From Piscinibacterium candidicorallinum (lineage in GTDB: Bacteria > Pseudomonadota > Gammaproteobacteria > Burkholderiales > Burkholderiaceae_C), in the NCBI RefSeq assembly GCF_047549485.1, contig NZ_CP180191.1, positions 3,596,001 to 3,660,000 of the forward strand: 64,000 nt of DNA, in the 5' to 3' direction. The notes under the pieces are model-generated. The model had not been told where the DNA came from. It saw only the letters and a list, made by a program, of their open reading frames with translations, and made no database searches. The translations under genes and the position numbers were made by a program. Positions 24,214 through 34,414 of this stretch are shown in pieces (the first letter of the stretch is position 1; each line of letters opens with the position of its first letter).

Positions 24214-26946
24214 ATGAAGCACACCTGTATCGCCATGGTGCTCGCTGGTGCATTCGGGGCGCCGCTCGTCGGTGCCCAAGCCCAGACCGCGCCAGGCACC
24301 CCTGGCGAAACGCAGCCCACTCGAATTGAACGCGTCGAGGTCACCGGCTCGAACATCAAGCGCACCGACACCGAAACCGCCGCGCCTATCCAGGTGATCA
24401 CCGCCGAAGAAATCCGCCGCTCCGGCAAGCAGTCGATCACCGAAGTGCTGCGCACGCTGCCCTCAAACGCCACCGGCGGTCTCAACGACCTGACCGGGGC
24501 CAACAGCTTTTCTTCCGGCGCATCCACCGTGTCGCTGCGCGGGCTGGGCAGCGCCGCAACCCTGGTGCTGCTCAATGGCCGCCGCGTGGCGCCCTATGGC
24601 CTGGCTGACCCGAACTTCGGCCAGAGTGCCGCGGTGAACCTCGATTCGATCCCGCTGGACGTGGTCGAGCGCATTGAGGTGCTCAAGGACGGCGCCTCGG
24701 CCATCTACGGCTCGGAAGCCATCGCGGGTGTGGTCAACATCATCCTGCGGCGCGACTTCAAGGGTGCACTGCTGGGCGCCACCGGCTCGACCAACACCAA
24801 GGGCCTCTACAACACGGCGAACGTCAATGCCACCTTCGGTGTGGGCGACATTGCCGCTGACCGATACAACCTGTTCGGCAACATCGATGTGTACTCCCGC
24901 GAGCGCGTGAGCTTCCGCGACGCCGAGGACTTCCTGAATCGCCCGCAGTTCTTCAACTCGACCCGCTACCGCACCGGCCAGCGCGCGTTCTCGTCCTATG
25001 CGCCGCAGCTCAATCTGTTCCCGGGCTTCGTCTACAACCCGGCCACGCTGGGTGAGTCCTTCATCTTCACCAATGCCGGCGCCGCCAGCGCCAATCCCTG
25101 CCCGCCGGGCCTGCAGCGTCCGGGCGAGCAACTCTGCCGCTACGACATCTGGGAATTCCAGGAGATCGTGCCCAAGAGCGATCGCGCCAGCGTCTTCACG
25201 CGCGGCACGATCGAGCTCGGCAGCGCCTTCCAGGCCTTTGCCGAGCTGGGCTTCAACCAGGTCAAGACCAAGTACGTCAGCCCGCCGCAGGTGGCCGGCG
25301 ATTTCGGCTCCTGGTTCGCTTCAGGCCCGGGCCGCATCGTCAACATCCCTGAAGTGCTGCCGCCCAACAACCCCTCCAACCCCACGGGTGACTTCGTCGC
25401 CTACCGCTATCGCTTCTCCGATGTCGGCCCCACCGGCGTGGATGTGAAGAGCGACACGGTGCGCGCACTGCTGGGTGTCAAGGGTTCGCTGGCCGGCTGG
25501 GATCTTGAATCCGCCCTGCTCTACAACGAAAACCGCACGGATGCGATCGCGACCAACCAGATCCGCACCTCAGTGTTCACACAGGCGGTGCTGAACGGCA
25601 CCTACAACTTCCTGAACCCGAGCGCCGGATCGGTCACCGCCGCACAGCTGCGCGTGAACTCCAAGGATGAGGCCAAATCCAGCTTTGCGATTTTTGACGT
25701 GAAGGGTTCGCGCGAGTTGTTTGCGCTGCCCGGCGGCACGGCCGCCATCGCGCTGGGCGCCGAGTTCCGCCGCGAAGAACGTACGGCCACACCCGACCCG
25801 CTGAAGGTGCAGGGCGAGATCATCGGCTACGGCGCCGCCTCGGCCCAAGGCTCGCGCAATGTGACCAGCCTCTACACCGAACTGAACCTGCCGGTCCTGA
25901 AGGGCCTAGAAGCGCAGGTGGCGGTGCGCTCGGACCGCTACTCCGACTACGGCTCCTCGACCACACCCAAGCTGGCCGCCACCTGGGCGCCGAACACGAA
26001 GTGGAAGTTCCGCGGCAGCTATGCCGAAGGCTTCCGCGCGCCCTCGCTGACCGAAATCAGCAAGAGCTCGGTGTCGGCCTTCACCACGGTGGAAGATCCG
26101 AAGCTGTGTATCGATGGCTCGCAGAATGAGTGCTTCCAGCCGATTGGCCTGCTGATCGAAGCCAACCCGAACGTGCAGCCCGAGAAGGCCAAGACCTACA
26201 ACCTGGGTGCGGTGTTCGAGGCCTCGCGCGATGTCTCGATGTCGCTGGACTACTTCTGGATCACGCGCCGCAACGAGATCAATATCCTTGATCTCAACGA
26301 GATCCTGCGCAACGAAGACAACCCCGATCCGCGCTATGCCGGTCGGGTGGTGCGAGGCCAGCCGGCGCCGGGCCAGACGGTCGGCCCGATCCAGGTCATC
26401 CGCAGCGGCTTCTTCAACTTCGGCCGTACCAAGCTGCGTGGCGTGGATCTGGATGTGCGAGTGCGCAACTCGCTGGGCGACATGGGTCGGCTGTCCAGCA
26501 GCCTGCTGCTGACCTTCTATGACCAGTACCGCATCGCCGGTACAGCCTCGAGCCCGTTCGTGAGCCAGCTCGGCTACCGCGACTACCCGCGTACGCGGGC
26601 CACGCTGTCCACCAGCTGGGACTACGGCGCATGGACGCACCGCGCCGCAGTGAATCACCTGTCGCGCTTCAAGCCCTACAGCGCCGGAGACGCCACGGCC
26701 GCGGCCACCTGCAGCAACGCAGCGCCCTCGTCCGTGTATCTCGGCATCTGCGAGGTGTCTGACTTCACCACCCTGGATCTCGGCACCGAGTACCGCGGCA
26801 TCAAGAACCTGACGCTTTCGCTCAGCGTTCGCAATGCCACGAACAAGAAGCCGCCGGCCGATCCGCTGGTGCGCCCGGCAAACCTGGAATGGCACAGTCC
26901 GCAGGGTGCGTACTTCACCTTCGGTGCCCGGTACGCGTTCAACTGA
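24214..26946 (+). CDS. TonB-dependent outer membrane receptor
   Basis: A 910-residue protein. Start chosen at MKHTCIAMVLAGAFGAPLVGAQAQ, a signal peptide with AAGGA upstream of the ATG. The plug domain starts at RIERVEVTGSNIKRTDTETAAPIQVITAEEIRRSGKQSITEVLRTLP and has VSLRGLGSAATLVLLNGRRV and GASAIYGSEAIAGVVNIILR. The barrel follows (VAVRSDRYSDYGSSTTPKLAATW, GSYAEGFRAPSLTEI) and ends in FGARYAFN, with a C-terminal aromatic-polar barrel signal. It has no STN signalling domain. The VTGSNIKR group is usually not siderophore-specific and often serves peptides, sugars or other organics, so the ligand is open. It stands alone, with a dyad upstream and a strong terminator downstream. Confidence 0.95.
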   Translation: MKHTCIAMVLAGAFGAPLVGAQAQTAPGTPGETQPTRIERVEVTGSNIKRTDTETAAPIQVITAEEIRRSGKQSITEVLRTLPSNATGGLNDLTGANSFSSGASTVSLRGLGSAATLVLLNGRRVAPYGLADPNFGQSAAVNLDSIPLDVVERIEVLKDGASAIYGSEAIAGVVNIILRRDFKGALLGATGSTNTKGLYNTANVNATFGVGDIAADRYNLFGNIDVYSRERVSFRDAEDFLNRPQFFNSTRYRTGQRAFSSYAPQLNLFPGFVYNPATLGESFIFTNAGAASANPCPPGLQRPGEQLCRYDIWEFQEIVPKSDRASVFTRGTIELGSAFQAFAELGFNQVKTKYVSPPQVAGDFGSWFASGPGRIVNIPEVLPPNNPSNPTGDFVAYRYRFSDVGPTGVDVKSDTVRALLGVKGSLAGWDLESALLYNENRTDAIATNQIRTSVFTQAVLNGTYNFLNPSAGSVTAAQLRVNSKDEAKSSFAIFDVKGSRELFALPGGTAAIALGAEFRREERTATPDPLKVQGEIIGYGAASAQGSRNVTSLYTELNLPVLKGLEAQVAVRSDRYSDYGSSTTPKLAATWAPNTKWKFRGSYAEGFRAPSLTEISKSSVSAFTTVEDPKLCIDGSQNECFQPIGLLIEANPNVQPEKAKTYNLGAVFEASRDVSMSLDYFWITRRNEINILDLNEILRNEDNPDPRYAGRVVRGQPAPGQTVGPIQVIRSGFFNFGRTKLRGVDLDVRVRNSLGDMGRLSSSLLLTFYDQYRIAGTASSPFVSQLGYRDYPRTRATLSTSWDYGAWTHRAAVNHLSRFKPYSAGDATAAATCSNAAPSSVYLGICEVSDFTTLDLGTEYRGIKNLTLSLSVRNATNKKPPADPLVRPANLEWHSPQGAYFTFGARYAFN

Positions 26947-26991
26947 CGCGCTTCGCGTGAAGCCGTACCGCCCGGTACGGCCGTGTTCCAG

Positions 26992-27020
26992 ACGGGGAGG
27001 CTTCGGCCTCCCCGTTTTTT
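26992..27020 (+). terminator. rho-independent terminator after the TonB receptor
   Basis: A perfect 10-bp stem, ACGGGGAGGC with GCCTCCCCGT, closed by a TTCG tetraloop and followed by six T. It begins 46 bases after the receptor stop. Confidence 0.95.
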
Positions 27021-27326
27021 CGTCCGCAGGCTGTCGTGCGGGGCACGGCCCCGCGAGCGATCGGAGCTGCTGATGATTGCATCGCAAGCAATCCGCCGGT
27101 GTGAGCTGAACTGGTGCCACTGACCCTTGCAAGCCCCCGCTGCAAGCCTCAGAATGCGCGGTCTTTCGGGGTTTGCACCCCGCTCAATTGACCATCGCCT
27201 GACCGGGGCGGCGCAAAGCAGGCGCGCTCTGGCCGAATGCGGTCCACAAGACCACAATGCAACAGCGTTACCGCAGCTGTTCGCACCGGGCGACCAAATA
27301 CACAATGTTTGGCAGGAGTCCATCAC
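27021..27326. other. non-coding gap before the oxidoreductase gene
   Basis: No plausible gene is seen. A small dyad GATTGC/GCAATC is at about 27074. The promoter of the 3.6-kb oxidoreductase gene must lie here, but I do not see a convincing -35/-10 pair. GGCAGGAG precedes the ATG. Confidence 0.4.
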
Positions 27327-30300
27327 ATGAACGCCCCCCTGTCGGCCGAAGTCCGCGCCGCACTATCCAACGTCACCCTGGATGACCGCTACACGCTGGA
27401 GCGTGGCGCCGCCTACATGAGCGGCACGCAGGCCCTGTTGCGCCTGCTGATGCTGCAACGCCTGCGCGACCAGATGGCCGGCCTGAACACCGCCGGCTTT
27501 TTGACCGGCTACCGCGGCAGCCCCCTGGGCGGTGTGGACCAGATGGCCTGGAAAGCCAGCAAGTACCTCAAGAAGCATCACGTCCACTTCCAGCCCGGCC
27601 TGAACGAAGACCTGGCCGCCACCAGCGTATGGGGCACGCAGCAGGTCAACATGTACCAGGGCGCCAAGTACGACGGCGTCTACGGCATGTGGTACGGCAA
27701 GGGTCCGGGCGTGGACCGCTGCGGCGATGTCTTCAAGCATGCCAACGCGGCCGGCACCAGCAAGCACGGCGGCGTGATCGTGCTGGCGGGCGATGATCAC
27801 TCTGCCAAGAGCAGCACCCTGCCGCATCAGAGCGACCACATCCTGAAGGCCTGCATGATCCCGGTGTTCTTCCCGGCCACCGTGCAGGAGTATCTGGACC
27901 TGGGCGTGCATGCCTACGCCATGAGCCGCTACGCCGGTGTGTGGGTGGGCTTCAAGGTCGTGACGGAGGTGGTGGAAGCCACCGCGCGCGTGATGGTGGA
28001 CCCGGAGCGCGTGAACATCGTGATCCCGGATTTCCGCCTGCCGCCCGACGGCCTGAACATCCGCTGGCCCGACACCCCGCTGGCGCAGGAAGCGCGCCTG
28101 CTCGACTACAAGGCCTACGCCGCGCTGGCCTACTGCCGCGCCAACAAGCTCAACTACACGGTCTACGACTCGCCCAACGCCAAGCTGGGCATCGTCTCCA
28201 CGGGCAAGGCCTATCTCGACACGCGTCAGGCGCTGGAAGACCTGGGGCTCGATGAGCGCACCTGTGCGCAGATCGGCCTGCGTCTGTACAAGGTCGGCAT
28301 GGTCTGGCCGCTGGAAAGCCAGGGCGTGCAGGAATTTGCCCGCGGCCTGCGCGAGATTCTGGTGGTGGAAGAAAAGCGCCAGATGATCGAGTACCAGCTC
28401 AAGGAGGAGCTATACAACTTCCCGGACGGCCAGCGCCCGCGCGTGATCGGCAAGTTCGACGAAAAGGGCGAATGGGCCATGCCGCACGGCCAGTGGCTGC
28501 TGCCGGCGCACTACGAGTTCAGCCCGGCGATGATTGCCAAGGCCATTGCCAGCCGCATTCTCAATACGGCGCTCGGCATCGAACTCAGTGCCGACGTGCG
28601 CTCGCGCATCGAGGCGCGCATCGCCATCATCGAGGCCAAGGAACGCGCACTGGCCAAGCCGCGCGTCACGGCAGACCGCAAGCCCTGGTTCTGCTCGGGC
28701 TGCCCGCACAACACCAGCACCGTGGTGCCCGAAGGCTCGCGCGCACTCGGCGGCATCGGCTGCCACTACATGGCCACCTGGATGGACCGTGGCACCGAGA
28801 CCTTCACGCAGATGGGCGGCGAAGGCGTGCCCTGGATCGGCCAGGCCCCCTTCACCGAGACCCAGCACATCTTCGCGAACCTCGGTGACGGCACCTACTT
28901 CCACTCCGGCAGCACGGCCATCCGCGCCGCGATCGCCGCGGGTGTGAACATCACCTACAAGATTCTCTACAACGACGCCGTGGCCATGACCGGTGGCCAG
29001 CCGGTGGACGGCATGATCTCCGTGCCGCACATCGCCAACCAGATGCATGCGGAAGGCGCCAAGAAGATCGTCGTGGTCACCGACGAGCCGGAGAAGTACA
29101 ACGCCGCCATCCAATTGCCGGCGGGCACCACCATCCGCCACCGCGACGACCTCGACGCCGTGCAGCGCGAGCTGCGCGAGACTCCGGGCTGCACCATCCT
29201 GATCTACGACCAGACATGCGCCAGCGAGAAGCGCCGCCGCCGCAAGAAGATCGTGGACGGCAAGCCCAGCTTCCCCGACCCCGCGCGCCGCACCGTGATC
29301 AACGAGGCGGTCTGCGAAGGCTGTGGCGACTGTTCCGTGAAGTCCAACTGCCTGTCCGTGGAGCCGCTGGAGACCGAATACGGCACCAAGCGCAAGATCA
29401 ACCAGAGCTCCTGCAACAAGGACTTCTCCTGCCTGAAGGGCTTCTGCCCGAGCTTCGTCACCGTCGAAGGCGGCAAGCTCAAGAAGGGCAAGGGCACCGG
29501 GAAGGTGAGTATTCCTGCCCTGCCCGAACCGGTGATCCCCGAGCTGACCGGCACCCACTCCACGCTGATCACCGGCGTGGGCGGCACCGGCGTGGTCACC
29601 ATCGGCCAGCTGATCGGCATGGCGGCGCACCTGGAAGGCAAGGGCCTGAGCGTGCTGGACATGGCCGGCCTGGCGCAGAAGGGTGGCGCGGTGTGGAGCC
29701 ATGTGCAGATCGCGCCGCGTCAGGAAGACCTGTTTGCGACGCGCATCGCGACCGGCGAGGCGGACCTGATTCTGGGCTGCGACCAGATCGTCAGCGCCTA
29801 CAACGAGACCCTGGGCAAGATCCGCGAGCACCACACCAAGGTCGTGATGAACAGCGCCGTGAGCCCCACGGCCGAGTTCATCAAGAACCGCAACTGGAGC
29901 TTCCCGGGCGCCGACACCACGCGCGACATCCACGAGGCCGTGGCCGATCCGGCCAATGTGGCCTTTGTCGACGCGTCCGCGCTGGCCACCAAGCTGCTCG
30001 GTGATGGCCTGTACACGAACCCCTTCGTGATGGGCTTTGCCTGGCAGCGTGGCTGGCTGCCACTGCGGCTCGAGACGCTGATGCGCGCCATTGAACTGAA
30101 CGGCGTGTCGGTCGAGCAGAACAAGCAGGCCTTCGAGTGGGGCCGCTACGCCGCGCACGATCTCGAAGCTGTGAAGCGCATTGCCGATCCCGAGAGCAAC
30201 GTGGTTGAGATCAAGCGTGTAAGCAAGACGGTGGACGAAGTCATCACCGACCGCACCGAGTTCCTCACCAAGTACCAGGACGCCGCCTACGCGCAGCGTT

Positions 30301-30884
30301 ACGTGAACCTGGTGAACAAGGTGCGCGCCGCCGAGGCAAAGATTGGGGGCGACAAGCTCTCCATGGCCGTGTCGAGATTCTTCTTCAAGCTCATGGCCTA
30401 CAAGGACGAATACGAAGTCGCCCGCCTGTATGCCGAAAGCGGCTTTGCCGAGAAGATCGCCAGCCAGTTCGAGGGCGACTACAAGCTCAACTTCTATCTC
30501 GCCCCGCCCCTGCTGGCCAAGAAGAACCCGGACGGCACGCTCAAGAAGGGCCAGTACGGCCCCTGGGTGTTCACCGCGTTCAAGTATCTGGCCAAGATGC
30601 GCAAGTTCCGCGGCACCTGGCTGGACGTGTTCGGCAAGACCGAGGAGCGCAGGATGGAGCGCGCGCTGATCAGCGAGTACGAGCAGATGATCGATGCCCT
30701 GCTGCCCAAGCTGTCAGCCGACAACCTGAAGGTGGCCGTGGAACTCGCCAGCCTGCCCGACCAGATCCGCGGCTACGGCCACGTGAAGGAGAAGGCGGTG
30801 CACGAGGCGAAGGCGAAGAAGGAGCTGCTGATGAAGCAGTTCACCGCTCCCGTAATCCCCATCAAAGCGGCGTCTGCCGCTTGA
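27327..30884 (+). CDS. indolepyruvate ferredoxin oxidoreductase, fused one-chain type
   Basis: An 1185-residue cytoplasmic enzyme that oxidatively decarboxylates aryl-pyruvates (indolepyruvate, phenylpyruvate) to acyl-CoA with ferredoxin. It fuses the alpha part to the beta/gamma part. The N-terminal pyrimidine-binding region has GFLTGYRGSPLGGVD, and the TPP region has WFCSGCPHNTSTVVPEGSRALGGIGCHYMATWMDR and ANLGDGTYFHSG. Iron-sulfur ligands are in CEGCGDCSVKSNC and CNKDFSCLKGFC. The C-terminal gamma-like domain begins LITGVGGTGVVTIGQLIGMAAHLEGK. ATG at 27327 has GGCAGGAG upstream; a longer reading from 27237 has no support. The aminotransferase gene downstream could supply the keto acid. Confidence 0.93.
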   Translation: MNAPLSAEVRAALSNVTLDDRYTLERGAAYMSGTQALLRLLMLQRLRDQMAGLNTAGFLTGYRGSPLGGVDQMAWKASKYLKKHHVHFQPGLNEDLAATSVWGTQQVNMYQGAKYDGVYGMWYGKGPGVDRCGDVFKHANAAGTSKHGGVIVLAGDDHSAKSSTLPHQSDHILKACMIPVFFPATVQEYLDLGVHAYAMSRYAGVWVGFKVVTEVVEATARVMVDPERVNIVIPDFRLPPDGLNIRWPDTPLAQEARLLDYKAYAALAYCRANKLNYTVYDSPNAKLGIVSTGKAYLDTRQALEDLGLDERTCAQIGLRLYKVGMVWPLESQGVQEFARGLREILVVEEKRQMIEYQLKEELYNFPDGQRPRVIGKFDEKGEWAMPHGQWLLPAHYEFSPAMIAKAIASRILNTALGIELSADVRSRIEARIAIIEAKERALAKPRVTADRKPWFCSGCPHNTSTVVPEGSRALGGIGCHYMATWMDRGTETFTQMGGEGVPWIGQAPFTETQHIFANLGDGTYFHSGSTAIRAAIAAGVNITYKILYNDAVAMTGGQPVDGMISVPHIANQMHAEGAKKIVVVTDEPEKYNAAIQLPAGTTIRHRDDLDAVQRELRETPGCTILIYDQTCASEKRRRRKKIVDGKPSFPDPARRTVINEAVCEGCGDCSVKSNCLSVEPLETEYGTKRKINQSSCNKDFSCLKGFCPSFVTVEGGKLKKGKGTGKVSIPALPEPVIPELTGTHSTLITGVGGTGVVTIGQLIGMAAHLEGKGLSVLDMAGLAQKGGAVWSHVQIAPRQEDLFATRIATGEADLILGCDQIVSAYNETLGKIREHHTKVVMNSAVSPTAEFIKNRNWSFPGADTTRDIHEAVADPANVAFVDASALATKLLGDGLYTNPFVMGFAWQRGWLPLRLETLMRAIELNGVSVEQNKQAFEWGRYAAHDLEAVKRIADPESNVVEIKRVSKTVDEVITDRTEFLTKYQDAAYAQRYVNLVNKVRAAEAKIGGDKLSMAVSRFFFKLMAYKDEYEVARLYAESGFAEKIASQFEGDYKLNFYLAPPLLAKKNPDGTLKKGQYGPWVFTAFKYLAKMRKFRGTWLDVFGKTEERRMERALISEYEQMIDALLPKLSADNLKVAVELASLPDQIRGYGHVKEKAVHEAKAKKELLMKQFTAPVIPIKAASAA

Positions 30885-31016
30885 TGGGGTCGGGAGCAGG
30901 GGGTCGCGGCTTGCAAGCCGCGACTCTTCGCCCGGCAGCGGGCATGCCCGCCGAATCCCCGGGCTCAGCGCCGGTCAATCCTGCCAATTTGGCTGCGTCC
31001 TATTGGGCCGAGCATG

Positions 31017-31101
31017 GCTTTCCGCTTGTCCCATGCGGCTTTCCAGCCAATTTGGCCTGGAAAGCCGCATGAATGCTCGATCTAGCTTTCGAATCCCGGG
31101 C
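31017..31101 (-). repeat. dispersed intergenic element, copy c (full length, hairpin intact)
   Basis: Read on the minus strand this 85-base stretch runs GCCCGGGATTCGAAAGC..GATCGAG, then CATGCGGCTTTCCAG, GCCAAATTGG, CTGGAAAGCCGCATG, then GGACAAGCGGAAAGC. The 15-base arms at 31032-31046 and 31057-31071 are a perfect inverted repeat, and the loop itself is nearly self-complementary (CCAA/TTGG). It aligns over its whole length with copies d (35426-35513) and h (62746-62832). A further GCCAATTTGGC lies at 30983. The 333-base gap between the oxidoreductase and the aminotransferase contains no gene apart from this. Confidence 0.85.
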
Positions 31102-31217
31102 TGAGGGCCAGTCCGTCAACTGCCCCGGCAAAACCAGCCGACCGCTACGCCGCCATCTGCGCGCACACTCGAACACCTGCCTGCGCATGAGAGCGCTGGG
31201 CACATTGAAAGACCGCC

Positions 31218-32447
31218 ATGAACGCACCGCTTCCGAAGTCCGCCACCTCGACCGCCGCCACCACGCCCTACGTGTTCTCCCAGCGCGCGCAGAAGATCAC
31301 CAGCTCCATCATCCGCGAGATCCTCAAGGTCACGGAGCGGCCGGAAGTGATCTCCTTTGCCGGCGGCCTGCCCTCGCCCGAGACCTTCCCCATCGAGGTC
31401 ATGAAGGACGCCTTTGATGCCGTGCTCAACACACGCGGCAAGGCGGCGCTGCAGTACGGCCCGACCGAAGGCTTCATGCCCCTGCGTGAATGGATCGCGG
31501 CCGATCTCAATGCCAAGGGTGCCCGGGTCACCGCCGAGAACATCCTGCTGGTGTCCGGCAGCCAGCAGGCGCTCGACCTGCTAGGCAAGGTGCTGATCAA
31601 CCCCGGCCAGCCGGTGCTGGTGGAAACGCCCACCTACCTGGGCGCGCTGCAGGCCTTCAATCTGTTCGAGCCGAGCTACCGCAGCGTGGCCTCGGATGAC
31701 GAAGGCCTGGTACCGGACGCGATCACGCCCGAGCTGCGCGAAGGCGCCGCCTTCCTGTACGCCCTGCCCAATTTCCAGAACCCCACGGGCCGCACCCTGC
31801 ACGAAGACCGCCGCCGCGCCCTGGTGCAGAAGGCCGTGGATCTGAACCTGCTGGTGATCGAGGACGACCCCTACGGCGACTTGCGCTACGAAGGCCAGCC
31901 CCAGCCCATGCTGCTGTCGATTGCCGCCGAACTCGGCTGTGAGAACGTGGTGCGCATGGGCAGCTTCTCCAAGACCCTGGCCCCCGGCCTGCGTCTGGGC
32001 TACATCGCCGCGCCCAAGGCGCTCATGAACAAGCTGGTGCAGGCCAAGCAGGCCACCGACCTGCATACCGCCACCATCAGCCAGATGGCTGTGCATCAGG
32101 TCGTGAGCAGCGGCTTTCTCACCGAGCACCTGCCCAAGATCCGCGCGCTCTACAAGAACCAGTGCAGCGTGATGATCGAGAGCCTGCGCGAGCACCTGCC
32201 AGCGGGTGTGCACTTCACCGTGCCCGAAGGCGGCATGTTCCTCTGGCTCACCCTGCCCGAGGGCATCGACACGATGAAGCTGCTGGACGCCGCCGTGGCT
32301 GCGAATGTGGCCTTCGTGCCCGGCGCGCCCTTCTACGCCAACGAGATCACCCCCAACACCCTGCGCCTGTCCTTTGTCACCGTGCCGCCGGAGAAGATCC
32401 GCGCGGGGGTGAAGGTGCTGGCGGAGGTGATCAAGAAGGCGCTGTAA
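31218..32447 (+). CDS. PLP-dependent aminotransferase (aromatic/2-aminoadipate type)
   Basis: A 409-residue fold-type I aminotransferase. Visible are ISFAGGLPSPETFP near the start, YGPTEGFMPLREWIA, NFQNPTGRTL (substrate/cofactor Asn), IEDDPYGDLRY (Asp and Tyr on the PLP ring), the Schiff-base lysine in MGSFSKTLAPGLRLGYIAAP, and RLSFV with the carboxylate-binding Arg. This is the LysN/ARO8-like group, which transaminates aromatic, branched or 2-aminoadipate substrates. Position next to an indolepyruvate oxidoreductase favours aromatic amino acids. The same substrate could also be a keto acid in lysine metabolism. An SDR gene follows 13 bases later. Confidence 0.9.
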   Translation: MNAPLPKSATSTAATTPYVFSQRAQKITSSIIREILKVTERPEVISFAGGLPSPETFPIEVMKDAFDAVLNTRGKAALQYGPTEGFMPLREWIAADLNAKGARVTAENILLVSGSQQALDLLGKVLINPGQPVLVETPTYLGALQAFNLFEPSYRSVASDDEGLVPDAITPELREGAAFLYALPNFQNPTGRTLHEDRRRALVQKAVDLNLLVIEDDPYGDLRYEGQPQPMLLSIAAELGCENVVRMGSFSKTLAPGLRLGYIAAPKALMNKLVQAKQATDLHTATISQMAVHQVVSSGFLTEHLPKIRALYKNQCSVMIESLREHLPAGVHFTVPEGGMFLWLTLPEGIDTMKLLDAAVAANVAFVPGAPFYANEITPNTLRLSFVTVPPEKIRAGVKVLAEVIKKAL

Positions 32448-32460
32448 CGGAGGTGCAAGG

Positions 32461-33260
<800 letters not shown>

Positions 33261-33267
<7 letters not shown>

Positions 33268-34310
33268 TCCAGCGCCACCTCAGTCGCCACCACCTCCACT
33301 ACCCGCCCCTGAGTACCGAGCAGGCGCAGCTTCACCGGCGCCCAGCCCAGTGAAGGCGCGAGCCACACGCTCACCTGCTGGTCGAACACGCGCTCGGCAT
33401 CGGCCGCGCGCTGCAGGCGCCAGGCGATCACGCTCTGGCTGCCGACCGTGATCTGTTCGCGGCCCATCACGGTGAAGCGCCAGTCCATGAGTTCCGTGGT
33501 GCTGGCCACGGGCACGGTGAACTGTGCGCCCTCGCGCTGCAGCTCAGGGCGGGTCTGCATGATGAGGCCGATCTGCCAGCGCACGCACAAGCGATCCTGC
33601 ACGCCCTCGGGTAGCGGCAGTTGATCGGTGCGGGCCGAGAAGCTGAGCACGGCCTTCTGCCATTGGAAGTGCGTGGCCCGCTCGCCGCGGGTGCCGCGCT
33701 TCTCGCCATAGCGCTCAGGCACCAGGCCGCGCTCGCCGAAGCGGCCTTCGCTGGTTTCGGCAAAGCGGTTGCGGCGACCACCGTCGGGGGCATTGCTTTC
33801 GGATTCGATCTGCCAGGCCTTGCCGTCGTGCGTGAAGGTCTGCGTGCCCTCGGCCACAGGCTGCGGCGCATCGGCGGGGCCAGCCAGCACCTGCGTGCGC
33901 AGCAGCATGCGCCGGGCGAGCAGAGCGCTGGCATCCACGCCCTGCGGTGCGCCAGTGTTGGGGCGGGCATCCGGCGCGCGGCCGGCATCTTTGCTGGGCG
34001 CGGCGGCGGTGCCGACGGGTGCACCTACGACCGGTGACGGGCCAGCCTGCCGCGCGGGTGCGGGGCGATCGCTGCTCGGCTTGGGGACGCTGCTTGCCGC
34101 AGGCTGCGGCGCGCTTGGGCGCTGTGCTTCAGGCCGCGACTCCAGCGTCGGCAGGCTCTGCGCCCAGGTGCTCAGGTCAAAGCTCACCGGCTCGCCACGC
34201 GGCGCCGGAGGTTCAGGCGCAGTGCGTGCCAGCAGCCAGAAGGCGAGCGCGTGCAGGCCGATCGTGAGCGCGGCAAAGACGGCAATGCGTTGAAGGCGGG
34301 CGGTGTCCAT
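33261..34310 (-). CDS. DUF3108 envelope protein
   Basis: A 349-residue protein with one N-terminal membrane helix (AVFAALTIGLHALAFWLLA), a Pro/Ala/Ser-rich spacer of about 90 residues (TonB-like in composition), and a C-terminal DUF3108 domain (LVPERYGEKRGTRGERATHFQWQKAVLSFS, FDQQVSVWLAPSLGWAPVKLRL). This is a periplasmic beta-rich domain; its role is unknown. In many betaproteobacteria the gene sits next to purN. Here it is alone and converges on the SDR gene, overlapping its stop. Confidence 0.87.
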
Positions 34311-34414
34311 GGGGGCAAGGCAAGCCGCCGCACCATAGCAGCGCGGCGATAATTGCGGCCTTCGCGCTCAACGCAAGGCCCACAGGCCCGGCATCCCTCA
34401 GAAAGACGAGACCC

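Noticed and set aside
28410..30158. A 582-codon minus-strand frame opposite the indolepyruvate oxidoreductase
   Set aside because: Antisense shadow of a strongly conserved gene; no start signal and no recognisable motif.
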